NCBI RefSeq assembly: GCF_041053105.1
Contig: NZ_CP163444.1
Coordinates: forward strand, 5,890,001 to 5,954,000
Length of the DNA: 64,000 bases
DNA from: Streptomyces sp. R44
Lineage (GTDB): Bacteria; Actinomycetota; Actinomycetes; Streptomycetales; Streptomycetaceae
Direction of reading: 5' to 3'
The notes beneath the pieces are model-generated. The model was not told where the DNA came from, did not search any database, and saw only the letters and a program-made list of their open reading frames with translations. The position numbers and the translations under genes are program-made. Positions 1-7,307 of the stretch are shown here, piece by piece (positions within the stretch are counted from its first letter, which is position 1; each line of letters starts with the position of its first letter).

Positions 1-1095
1 ATGTCGACCGTCGCACTCGCGATCGGTCTGCTCGTCGGCAACCTCCTGGAGCCCGGCTCCGGGCTCCACCTCACCAAGGAGATCGCCGAGGCGGGCGCGC
101 AGCAGGCCGAGGGCGCGAGCGAGTCGACCCCGGACTTCCTGCTGGGGATCATCCCGAAGACCCTCGTCTCGGCCTTCACGGAGGGCGAGGTCCTCCAGAC
201 GCTCCTCGTCGCCCTCCTCGCCGGCTTCGCGCTCCAGGCGATGGGCAAGGCCGGAGAGCCGGTCCTCCGAGGGATCGGGCACATCCAGAAGCTCGTCTTC
301 CGCATCCTCGGCATGATCATGTGGGCCGCTCCGGTCGGCGCGTTCGGCGCGATCGCGGCGGTCGTGGGCGCGACCGGGGCCGCGGCCCTGAAGTCGCTGG
401 CCGTCATCATGATCGGCTTCTACGTGACCTGCGGGCTCTTCGTGTTCGTGGTCCTCGGCGCGCTGCTCCGGCTGATCGCGGGCATCAACATCTGGTCGCT
501 CCTGAAGTACCTCGGCCGCGAGTTCCTGCTGATCCTCTCGACGTCCTCCTCGGAGTCCGCGCTGCCCCGGCTGATCGCGAAGATGGAGCACCTGGGGGTC
601 AGCAAGCCGGTCGTCGGCATCACCGTGCCGACCGGGTACTCCTTCAACCTCGACGGCACCGCGATCTACCTGACGATGGCCTCGCTGTTCACCGCCGAGG
701 CGATGGGGAACCCGCTCTCGATCGGTGAGCAGATCTCGCTCCTCGTCTTCATGATCATCGCCTCGAAGGGCGCGGCGGGGGTCACCGGCGCGGGCCTCGC
801 CACCCTCGCGGGCGGCCTCCAGTCGCACCGGCCCGAGCTGGTCGACGGGGTGGGCCTGATCGTCGGCATCGACCGCTTCATGAGCGAGGCGCGCGCCCTC
901 ACGAACTTCGCGGGGAACGCGGTGGCGACGGTGCTCGTCGGCACGTGGACCAAGGAGATCGACAAGGCGCGGGCGGCGGAGGTGCTGGCGGGGCGGGTCC
1001 CGTTCGACGAGAAGACGCTGGTGGACGACCATGCGGCGGCGCTGCCGGACCAGCGTACGGAGGAGGGCGAGGAGAAGGCCCGAGCGGGCGTCTGA
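1..1095 (+). CDS. Na+/H+-dicarboxylate symporter (DctA/GltP family), 5' end outside window
   Basis: Membrane symporter of the SDF (dicarboxylate/amino acid:cation symporter) family, expected to import C4-dicarboxylates or acidic amino acids with cations. The visible 364 residues carry the family signatures: a serine-rich re-entrant loop (STSSSESALPRL, about residue 180), NLDGTAIYLTMASLF (about 215), a second loop with GAAGVTGAG (about 260) and a substrate-binding helix NFAGNAVATVLVGTWTKEID near the end. Family members usually have 420-480 residues. Here the first transmembrane helices are missing, so the ATG at base 1 is probably internal and the true start lies upstream. The C-terminal tail is acidic and soluble. 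The gene ends just before a repeat-rich intergenic region and converges on the next gene. Confidence 0.9.
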   Translation: MSTVALAIGLLVGNLLEPGSGLHLTKEIAEAGAQQAEGASESTPDFLLGIIPKTLVSAFTEGEVLQTLLVALLAGFALQAMGKAGEPVLRGIGHIQKLVFRILGMIMWAAPVGAFGAIAAVVGATGAAALKSLAVIMIGFYVTCGLFVFVVLGALLRLIAGINIWSLLKYLGREFLLILSTSSSESALPRLIAKMEHLGVSKPVVGITVPTGYSFNLDGTAIYLTMASLFTAEAMGNPLSIGEQISLLVFMIIASKGAAGVTGAGLATLAGGLQSHRPELVDGVGLIVGIDRFMSEARALTNFAGNAVATVLVGTWTKEIDKARAAEVLAGRVPFDEKTLVDDHAAALPDQRTEEGEEKARAGV

Positions 1096-1105
1096 CCTCG
1101 CCCCC

Positions 1106-1410
1106 CGTGTGGGCCCGCGTCCGGGTGGACGTCGCCCACGCGCCGTGTGGGCAATCGTCCCGCTGGGGCGGGACGGGTGGGCACACGGGACGGCGCGCTC
1201 AGTGGCGCCTCCGCGTTCCGCGCCCTGACCCGCACCACGAGTGCGCCGTCACCAGGGTGCGGGTCAAGGCGCGGCAAGCCTTGGCCCGGCAAGGGCGCCG
1301 TCCGCTGTGCCCACCCGTTCCGCCCCTTGCGGAACGCCTGCCCACAACGGGGGTGGGCACCGCCCCGGCGGAACGCCTGCCCACAACGGGGGGCACGTGG
1401 GCCCACAACA
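1106..1410. repeat. Interspersed long-dyad repeat, copy A
   Basis: First of three related repeats (others near 9606-9840 and 56630-56890). The left arm starts GTGTGGGCAATCGTCCCGC at 1145 and contains a small hairpin CGTCCCGC-TGGG-GCGGGACG. The right arm holds the reverse-complement version, ending in GGAACGCCTGCCCACAACGG. Copy A has two tandem right-arm units (near 1335 and 1372). It fills the gap between two convergent genes and does not encode a convincing protein. The module resembles short intergenic repeats common in Streptomyces; its function is unknown. Confidence 0.8.
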
Positions 1411-1456
1411 GACCCCGGGTCCCGGGTCTTGAGCCGGATCCGGGCCTCGGAGAGGA

Positions 1457-1483
1457 GGGCGGCCCCCATCGAGGGGGCCGCCC
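1457..1483 (-). terminator. Hairpin terminator downstream of the aldo/keto reductase gene
   Basis: A perfect 11-bp stem (GGGCGGCCCCC / GGGGGCCGCCC, loop of 5 nt) lies 11 nt beyond the stop codon of the minus-strand gene and is followed by a C/T-rich stretch. It probably ends the reductase operon and separates it from the repeat. Confidence 0.75.
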
Positions 1484-1493
1484 TTCCGCCTCG

Positions 1494-2375
1494 TCAGACG
1501 CCCGACAGTTCCGCCAGCTCCTCCGGCGAGAGCGCCAGCGCCCCCGCTCCCGCCGAGTCCCGCACCGTCTCCGGCCGGCTCGCGCCCGGGATCGGCAGGA
1601 CCGTCGGCGAGCGGGAGAGCAGCCAGGCGAGGGCGACCTGCTGCGGGCTGACCCCCCGCACCCGCGCCACCCGGTGGAAGGCGCCGAACTGCGGGTCCTC
1701 CTCCAGGGCCGACGCCCCGTCCAGGGAGCTGCGCGAGATCCCGCCCAGCGGGCTCCACGGCAGGAAGGCGAGCCCGAGCTCCGCGCAGAGCCGCAGCTCC
1801 GCCTCGCTGTCCCGCACCGCCGGGGAGTACCGGTTCTGTACGGAGACCAGCCGGTCGCCCAGGATGTCGCGGGCCAGCAGGATCTGCGGGGCGTCGACGT
1901 TCGAGATGCCCGCCAGGCGGATCGTGCCCGCGTCCAGCAACTCCCGTACCGCTCCCAGCGATTCCGCGTACGGCACCCCCGGGTCCGGCTTGTGCAGCTG
2001 GTACAGGCCGATCGCGTCGCCGCCGAGCCGCCGCGCCGAGCCCTCCGCCGCCCGCCGCAGGTGCTCGGGCCGGCCGTCCACGCTCCAGTCGCCGTCGGCC
2101 GTACGGCCCCGGCCGCCCTTGGTCGCCACGAGCACGCCCGACGTGTCGCCGCCGTACGAGGCGAGGGCCCGGGTCACGAGGAGTTCGCCCTCGCCCGGTG
2201 TGCCGCCCGGCGGGTGGTAGGAGTCGGCGGTGTCGAGCAGCGTCACCCCGGCGTCCAGCGCCGCGTGCACCGTGGCGACCGCCCGCGTCTCGTCCGGCCG
2301 GCCCTCGATGGAGAGCGGCATCGTGCCGAACCCGATCGCCCCGACCCGTACGTCCCCCAGCATCCGGTACCGCAT
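1494..2375 (-). CDS. Aldo/keto reductase family oxidoreductase
   Basis: NADPH-dependent aldo/keto reductase of 293 residues with a predicted cytosolic TIM barrel. The catalytic tetrad is visible as D48 and Y53 (in LLDTADSYH), K86 (VATKGG) and H128 (YQLHKPD). The C-terminal cofactor region IPGASRPETV is also typical. The start is taken at MRYRMLGDVRVGAIGFG because this ATG overlaps the stop of the upstream gene in an ATGA arrangement, implying translational coupling. The longer in-frame extension has no support. It forms a two-gene operon with the NAD-binding epimerase-like gene. The physiological substrate cannot be told from sequence. Confidence 0.88.
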   Translation of the reverse strand: MRYRMLGDVRVGAIGFGTMPLSIEGRPDETRAVATVHAALDAGVTLLDTADSYHPPGGTPGEGELLVTRALASYGGDTSGVLVATKGGRGRTADGDWSVDGRPEHLRRAAEGSARRLGGDAIGLYQLHKPDPGVPYAESLGAVRELLDAGTIRLAGISNVDAPQILLARDILGDRLVSVQNRYSPAVRDSEAELRLCAELGLAFLPWSPLGGISRSSLDGASALEEDPQFGAFHRVARVRGVSPQQVALAWLLSRSPTVLPIPGASRPETVRDSAGAGALALSPEELAELSGV

Positions 2376-3271
2376 CAGTTCTCCGCTCCGATCGTCTCCG
2401 CGACCGCCTTCGCCAGCCATTCACCGGAATCGCGGAACGCATAACCCAGGGAAATCGCCCGGGAGTTGTCCATTCCGTACGAGCGGGCGAAGGAGAACGG
2501 CGAGACCTCGCCGACCTCGACCCCCTGGAACACCGTCCGGCCGCCCACCAGTCTCTCGATCTCGGCGCAGATGCCGGCCGTCGTGAGCGGACCGTGGGAG
2601 TGCGCGTTCACCGGTCCGGTGAAGTCCGCCCCGACCGCCCAGGCGAGGAACGCGGCGATCTCCTCCACGTAGATGTAGGTCGCCGGGTGGTTCACCACGG
2701 GCACGGCGATCGGCTCGCCCGTACGGATCCGCCGCGCGTAGTGCTCCAGGCGGCCCGTGAAGTCGTCCGCGCCGCCCAGGACGTGCGCCACCCGCACCGA
2801 GGCCCAGGCGAAGGGCGTGCCCGCCGCGAAGACCGCCTCGGCCTGCCGCTTGCCCTCGCCGTAGTGCGCGCCGAGGAACTCGGAGTCCTCCCAGGGCAGG
2901 GCCGTGTCGACGGTCACCGTGGCCAGGTCGAGCGCGGACTCGGCGACCGGCACGGTGGAGTCCTCGTACTCGTACACCTCGACCGTCGACGTCATCACAT
3001 AGCGGGCGGTGCGCGTCGCGAACACCCGCCGGGCGATCTCCGCCTGGCGCGGGGTGTAGCAGACCTGGTCCACGACGACGTCGAAGGAGCGGCCCGCGAG
3101 AACGGATGCGAGCGCGTTCTCGTCGTCGCGGTCGGCGACCAGCTGCTCGATTCCCTCCGGCGCGGCGGAAGAACCCCGGTTGAGCACCGTGATGCGGTGC
3201 CCGGATTCCCGGAGCAGCGCGATGAGCCGCTTTCCGAAATAGCGGTTCCCGCCGATGACCAGAATGTCCAT
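2375..3271 (-). CDS. NAD-dependent epimerase/dehydratase (atypical SDR) family protein
   Basis: A 298-residue Rossmann-fold protein. The N-terminus reads MDILVIGGNRYFGKRL, a GxxxxFG dinucleotide-binding variant of atypical/extended SDRs. DVVVDQVCYTPRQ and VMTSTVEVYEYED follow, the latter in the place of the catalytic Ser/Tyr segment. The start at 3271 is preceded by a GGGGGAG ribosome site; a longer reading would overlap the divergent regulator. It is the first gene of an operon with the aldo/keto reductase (4-bp overlap) and is divergent from an Lrp/AsnC regulator, its likely controller. The pair may reduce or isomerise a small metabolite, but the substrate is unknown. Confidence 0.82.
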   Translation of the reverse strand: MDILVIGGNRYFGKRLIALLRESGHRITVLNRGSSAAPEGIEQLVADRDDENALASVLAGRSFDVVVDQVCYTPRQAEIARRVFATRTARYVMTSTVEVYEYEDSTVPVAESALDLATVTVDTALPWEDSEFLGAHYGEGKRQAEAVFAAGTPFAWASVRVAHVLGGADDFTGRLEHYARRIRTGEPIAVPVVNHPATYIYVEEIAAFLAWAVGADFTGPVNAHSHGPLTTAGICAEIERLVGGRTVFQGVEVGEVSPFSFARSYGMDNSRAISLGYAFRDSGEWLAKAVAETIGAEN

Positions 3272-3293
3272 GGAACTCAACTCCCCCAACTCC

Positions 3294-3311
3294 CTTGCTT
3301 TCGAGGACAAG
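3294..3311. promoter_or_regulatory. Palindromic operator candidate for the Lrp/AsnC regulator
   Basis: CTTG-CTT-TCGA-GGA-CAAG forms an 18-bp dyad (CTTG...TCGA...CAAG) in the 76-bp gap between the divergent epimerase operon and the Lrp/AsnC gene. Lrp/AsnC proteins usually bind such dyads near their own promoter and a divergent target. Assignment is inferred from position and symmetry. Confidence 0.5.
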
Positions 3312-3347
3312 TGTTACGTTGTGCGCTCGCCGGTTGAAGGGGGAAAC

Positions 3348-3872
3348 ATGGGAGTGCAGGCCGTCCCGCCGAAGGAACCACGGCATTCGCGCGCCGCCAC
3401 CGCCGAAACCTCGGCGGCCGCTTTCGACCCCATCGACCGGCAGATCCTGGACCTCCTCCAGACCGACGGCCGCATCAGACTGAGCGAGCTCGGCCGCCGC
3501 GTCCGGCTCAGCCCCGCGGCCGTCACCGAGCGCGTCCGGCGCCTGGAGGCGAGCGGGGCGGTCACCGGCTACGGCGCGCACGTCGCGCCGGCCGTGCTCG
3601 GCTACGGCATCCAGGCCTTCATCCGCGTGAACCCGCACGGCGGCTACAACCTGAAGCACCCCCGCACCCTGGAGCTGACCGCGCGCCCCGAGGTCCTGGA
3701 GGTGCACCACGTGGTCGGCGAGGACTGCTGGATCCTGAAGGTCGCCGTCACGGACACCATCCACCTGGAGGAGGTCCTGGAGCAGACCTCGGCCCTCGGC
3801 CGGACCACGACCTCGATCGTGCTGTCCTCCCCGGTGGTCCGGAAGCCGCTCCTGCCGCAGGCCGCCCGCTGA
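3348..3872 (+). CDS. Lrp/AsnC family transcriptional regulator
   Basis: A 174-residue regulator with an N-terminal winged helix (FDPIDRQILDLLQTDGRIRL, then SELGRRVRLSPAAVTERVRRLE, about residues 25-70). An AsnC/RAM ligand-binding domain follows, with VHHVVGEDCWILKVAVTD and the C-terminal TTTSIVLSSPV strand. The start is the ATG at 3348 after a GAAGGGGGA ribosome site; upstream in-frame ATGs would run into the divergent operon. It is transcribed away from the epimerase/aldo-keto reductase pair, and the shared short intergenic region holds a dyad. It probably responds to an amino acid or related metabolite and autoregulates. Confidence 0.9.
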   Translation: MGVQAVPPKEPRHSRAATAETSAAAFDPIDRQILDLLQTDGRIRLSELGRRVRLSPAAVTERVRRLEASGAVTGYGAHVAPAVLGYGIQAFIRVNPHGGYNLKHPRTLELTARPEVLEVHHVVGEDCWILKVAVTDTIHLEEVLEQTSALGRTTTSIVLSSPVVRKPLLPQAAR

Positions 3873-3874
3873 CT

Positions 3875-3907
3875 CCTTGCCCTGACGTCGGCGTCAAGGC
3901 CTACCGT
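3875..3907 (+). promoter_or_regulatory. MerR-type promoter with 19-bp spacer and dyad, leaderless transcript likely
   Basis: A -35-like TTGCCC (3877-3882) and a -10-like TACCGT (3902-3907) are separated by 19 bp, the elongated spacing typical of MerR-activated promoters. CCTTG (3875-3879) and CAAGG (3895-3899) form the dyad ends within the spacer. The ATG at 3915 is 7 nt after the -10 box, so the transcript is probably leaderless. It would drive the regulator itself and the thioredoxin gene. Confidence 0.65.
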
Positions 3908-3914
3908 CGGGGAC

Positions 3915-4325
3915 ATGCGCATCGGAGAGCTGGCCGAGCGGGCCGGGACGACCACGCGGACCCTGCGGTACTACGAGTCCCGCGGTCTGCTGACCGCCCG
4001 GCGTACGGAGCAGGGGTACCGCACGTACGACGAGGACGACCTGAGGCTGCTCCAGCAGATCAGGACCCTGCAGGACTTCGGGTTCGAGCTAGAGGAGACG
4101 CGGCCGTTCGTCGACTGCCTGCGCGCGGGGCATCCGGCGGGGGACTCCTGTCCCGCGTCGATCGCCGTCTACCGGCGGAAGGTCGCCGAGCTGGACGGGC
4201 TCATCGCCCAGTTGCAGGCCGTACGCGCCCAGGTGGGCGCCCAGCTCCTCCGGGCCGAGGCGGAACTGCCGCACGGCCCGGAGCCCCGGTGCGAACTCGA
4301 AGCGGTCACGGAGACGGAGGGGTGA
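3915..4325 (+). CDS. MerR family transcriptional regulator
   Basis: A 136-residue MerR regulator. The N-terminal HTH begins at once (MRIGELAERAGTTTRTLRYY), then GYRTYDEDDLRLL and a coiled-coil dimerisation helix in the second half. Cysteines C68 and C79, in the segment FVDCLRAGHPAGDSCP, are placed as in MerR proteins that sense redox or metal stress; another Cys lies near the C-terminus. The ATG lacks a Shine-Dalgarno but sits just after a MerR-type promoter, consistent with leaderless translation. It is followed after 5 bp by a thioredoxin gene, suggesting thiol-stress control, which is an inference from linkage and cysteine content. Confidence 0.9.
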   Translation: MRIGELAERAGTTTRTLRYYESRGLLTARRTEQGYRTYDEDDLRLLQQIRTLQDFGFELEETRPFVDCLRAGHPAGDSCPASIAVYRRKVAELDGLIAQLQAVRAQVGAQLLRAEAELPHGPEPRCELEAVTETEG

Positions 4326-4330
4326 CGGAG

Positions 4331-4669
4331 ATGACGACGTACGCGGAGGGCGTGGCCGAGGTCACGGACGAGGACTTCGGCACGGAGGTGCTGGGCGCCG
4401 GGCTGCCGGTCCTGGTGAAGTTCACCGCGGAGTGGTGCGGGCCGTGCCGGCAGCTGAAGCCGGTGCTCGGCGCGATCGCCGCGGAGGAGGCGGGGCGGCT
4501 GCGGATCGTGGAGATCGACGTGGACCGCAACCCGGAGACGACCATGGCGTACGGGGTCCTGGCGACCCCGACGCTCGTGGTCTTCCGGGGAGGCGAGCCG
4601 GTGAAGTCGATCGTCGGCGCCCGCCCGAAGCGCCGCCTCCTGGCCGATCTGGAGGACGTGCTGCCCTAG
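4331..4669 (+). CDS. Thioredoxin
   Basis: A 112-residue thioredoxin with the active site WCGPC at residues 35-39 and the cis-proline at P80 (VLATPTLVVFRGG). It should act as a cytosolic disulfide reductase. The start is at MTTYAEG with GACGGAG as ribosome site, 5 bp after the MerR gene, so the two are co-transcribed. The TAG stop codon lies within the left terminal inverted repeat of the adjacent MITE, so insertion of that element may have redefined the last codons. The C-terminus (LEDVLP) is of normal length for the family. Confidence 0.93.
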   Translation: MTTYAEGVAEVTDEDFGTEVLGAGLPVLVKFTAEWCGPCRQLKPVLGAIAAEEAGRLRIVEIDVDRNPETTMAYGVLATPTLVVFRGGEPVKSIVGARPKRRLLADLEDVLP

Positions 4670-4872
4670 GGCCTGTCTGACAATTCCCGCCGGGTCCGGC
4701 CCGTCCGGCACGCACGCTCGCCGCACGGCCGAAACGCCCAAGTAGCTCCTTCCCCAAGCTCTCGGCTTCGCTCGAGCAGGGGAGACCCCATCCGAGGGCG
4801 CCCCGGCCGCACGCCGATCGCACGCACCGGACGCCCCGGCCTGATCCGGCGCGAATTGTCAGACAGGCCCTA
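4667..4872. mobile_element. MITE, full-length copy with 20-bp perfect terminal inverted repeats
   Basis: A 206-bp non-coding element bounded by TAGGGCCTGTCTGACAATTC (4667-4686) and its exact reverse complement (4853-4872). The symmetric TA at each end could be a TA target duplication (IS630/mariner style) or part of a CTAG target (IS5 style). There is no transposase frame. The interior contains the segment CAAGCTCTCGGCTTCGCTCG (near 4755), a sequence I recall as widespread in Streptomyces intergenic regions. A 56-bp deletion derivative is at 21629-21684. Confidence 0.85.
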
Positions 4873-4938
4873 GGGGACCACCGCCCGGCGCGAGTGCCCC
4901 GGGTCCGACGGGCGGCCGGCTCCGCCGAGGCATACAGA

Positions 4939-4985
4939 AATACCCCGACTAGAATTGACAGTCGGGGTATTGCCTCGCGTATATT
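4939..4985 (+). promoter_or_regulatory. helR promoter overlapping a perfect 12-bp inverted repeat
   Basis: AATACCCCGACT (4939-4950) and AGTCGGGGTATT (4960-4971) form a perfect dyad with a 9-nt centre. A consensus -35 TTGACA (4955-4960) lies in the dyad and TATATT (4980-4985) is a -10 candidate, spacer 19 bp. Known Streptomyces helR genes are induced through a palindromic rifamycin-associated element; this dyad is the obvious candidate here, though I cannot compare it with the published consensus. Confidence 0.6.
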
Positions 4986-5060
4986 AATGGATTCCGTGTC
5001 CAGGCGCAGCGAAGACGCGGAGAAGTTCAATAAACGCACTGTATCGCGCCGGGAGTCGAA

Positions 5061-7307
5061 TTGTCAACCGAGGAATTTCGGAATGAGCAGCAATTCATCA
5101 CCGATCTCTACGCACGACTCGACGACCTCAGGGACCAGGCAGAAGCCGCCGTCGAGCAGGCGCTCCGCACCCCCGGGGTCGGCAGCAACCAGGGCCGCCT
5201 CGAACGGGACGTGATGGTCGCCGAGCAGTCGGGGCTGCTCGCCGCGCTCAACGCCGGGGAGAGCGGCCTCTGCTTCGGCCGGCTCGTCTTCAAGGACGGC
5301 CGCGACCACCACATCGGCCGGCTCGGCATCCGCGAGGACGACCCGAACCGCACCCCGCTCGTCGTCGACTGGCGCGCCGAGATCGCCCGCCCCTTCTACC
5401 TCGCCACCGGCTACGAGCCCATGGGCCTCTCCCGCCGCCGCCACATCACCACCCGGGGCCGCGAGGTCGTCTCCCTCCACGACGAGGTCCTCGACCTCGC
5501 CGACGCCACCCGCACCGGCCACGAGAGCCGGAACGCCGACGAGGTGCTGCTCGCCGCACTCGACGCCGCCCGCACCGGCCGCATGCACGACATCGTGCAG
5601 ACCATCCAGGCCGAGCAGGACGCCATCATCCGCTCCCCGCACCGCGGGGTCCTCGTCGTCGAGGGCGGCCCCGGCACCGGCAAGACCGCCGTCGCCCTGC
5701 ACCGGGCCGCCTACCTCCTGTACGCGCACCGCGAGCAGCTCGCCAAGCGGGCCGTCCTCATCGTCGGCCCCAACCCCGCCTTCCTGGGCTACATCGGGAA
5801 CGTCCTGCCCTCCCTCGGCGAGACCGGCGTCCTCCTCGCCACCCCCGCCGAACTCTTCCCCGGCGTCCGCGCCACCGGCACCGACACCCCGCGCGCCGCC
5901 GCCGTGAAGGGCGCCGCCGCCATGGCCGACGCCCTCGCCGCGGCCGTACGGGACCGGCAGCAGGTCCCCGAGCGCGGCGAGCCGCTGATCGTCCCGCACG
6001 AGGACGGCGACCTGGTCATCGACTGGGACATGGCCCTCGAAGCCCGCCACAAGGCCCGCGAGACCTTCCTCCCGCACAACCTGGCCCGCCCCTACTTCGT
6101 CTTCCGGATCCTCGACGCCCTCGCCGAGCAGCTCGCCGACCGCATCGGCGCCGACCCCTACGGCGGCCCCAACTTCCTCGGCCCCGACGACATCGCCCTG
6201 CTCGCCAAGGGCATCGCCGCCAACCCCGAGGTCCACACCGCGATCGACACCCTCTGGCCGCCCCTCACCCCGCAGGCCTTCCTCGCGGACTACCTCGCCG
6301 ACCCCACCCACCTCACGGACGACGACACCGCCGCGATCCGCCGTGACGGCGGACCCTGGACCCCCGCCGACGTACCGCTGCTCGACGAGGCCGCCGAACT
6401 CCTCGGCGAGGACGACTCCGCGCTCCGCGCCGCCGAGGAGGCCGAACGCCAGAAGCAGATCCAGTACGCGCAGGGCGTCCTCGACGTCTCCTTCGCCTCC
6501 CGCACCTACGAGTTCGAGGACAAGGAGGAACTCGACAAGGACGCCTCCGAGGTCCTCTCCGCGCACGACATCATCGACGCCGAGCGCTTCGCCGAACGCC
6601 ACCAGGAGGCCGACCACCGCACCGCCGCCGAGCGGGCCGCCGCCGACCGCACCTGGGCCTTCGGCCACATCATCGTCGACGAGGCCCAGGAGCTCTCCGC
6701 GATGGCCTGGCGGCTCCTCATGCGCCGCAGCCCCAGCCGCTCCATGACCCTGGTCGGCGACCCCGCCCAGACCGGCGACCCGGCCGGCGTCGGCGCCTGG
6801 AAGAACATCCTCGGCCCGTACGTCGAGGACCGCTGGGACCACGTCCGCCTCGGCGTCAACTACCGCACGCCCGCCGAGATCATGGCCGTCGCCGCCGACA
6901 CCCGGCGGGCCGCCGAACCCGGCTTCGAACCGCCCCGCTCGGTGCGCTCCACCGGCGTCGAACCCTGGGACCGGACCGTCGACGACCCGGTCAAGGAGGC
7001 CGCCGACGCGGTCGCCGCCGAACTCCGCGAGGAGGGCCGGATCGCCGTCATCGCCCCCACCGCGCTCCACCCCGGCCTGATCGCGGCGCTCCCCGAGGCC
7101 TCGTACGGCCCGAAGCCCGACCTCACCCGCCCGGTCGTCCTCCTCGACCCCCGGCAGGCGAAGGGCCTCGAATTCGACACGGTCCTCGTCGTCGACCCCG
7201 ACGGCATCCGGGAGGGCGCCACGCACGGCATCAACGACCTGTACGTGGCGCTCACCCGGGCCACTCAGCGGCTGGGCGTCATCAGGCCGGCCGTCACGCG
7301 GGCCTGA
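5061..7307 (+). CDS. helR: HelR-type RNA polymerase recycling/rifamycin-resistance helicase (HelD family)
   Basis: A 748-residue UvrD-like superfamily 1 ATPase of the HelD/HelR type. These proteins bind RNA polymerase, dislodge stalled complexes, and in Streptomyces HelR gives rifamycin tolerance. The N-terminus is a charged coiled coil (about 1-50), as expected for the arm that enters the polymerase secondary channel. Walker A is GGPGTGKT at 202-209, Walker B DEAQ at 540-543, followed by TLVGDPAQT, and the C-terminal motif [16 protein letters not shown] is present. The start is a TTG at 5061 after GGGAG. Upstream is a strong promoter overlapping a palindrome. The 3' end overlaps glgB convergently by 14 bp. 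Confidence 0.85.
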   Translation: MSTEEFRNEQQFITDLYARLDDLRDQAEAAVEQALRTPGVGSNQGRLERDVMVAEQSGLLAALNAGESGLCFGRLVFKDGRDHHIGRLGIREDDPNRTPLVVDWRAEIARPFYLATGYEPMGLSRRRHITTRGREVVSLHDEVLDLADATRTGHESRNADEVLLAALDAARTGRMHDIVQTIQAEQDAIIRSPHRGVLVVEGGPGTGKTAVALHRAAYLLYAHREQLAKRAVLIVGPNPAFLGYIGNVLPSLGETGVLLATPAELFPGVRATGTDTPRAAAVKGAAAMADALAAAVRDRQQVPERGEPLIVPHEDGDLVIDWDMALEARHKARETFLPHNLARPYFVFRILDALAEQLADRIGADPYGGPNFLGPDDIALLAKGIAANPEVHTAIDTLWPPLTPQAFLADYLADPTHLTDDDTAAIRRDGGPWTPADVPLLDEAAELLGEDDSALRAAEEAERQKQIQYAQGVLDVSFASRTYEFEDKEELDKDASEVLSAHDIIDAERFAERHQEADHRTAAERAAADRTWAFGHIIVDEAQELSAMAWRLLMRRSPSRSMTLVGDPAQTGDPAGVGAWKNILGPYVEDRWDHVRLGVNYRTPAEIMAVAADTRRAAEPGFEPPRSVRSTGVEPWDRTVDDPVKEAADAVAAELREEGRIAVIAPTALHPGLIAALPEASYGPKPDLTRPVVLLDPRQAKGLEFDTVLVVDPDGIREGATHGINDLYVALTRATQRLGVIRPAVTRA

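Noticed and set aside
1199..1469. Arg/Pro-rich small open frames in the repeat region after the symporter
   Set aside because: They arise from the GC-rich dyad repeat and recur in all three copies in inconsistent frames.
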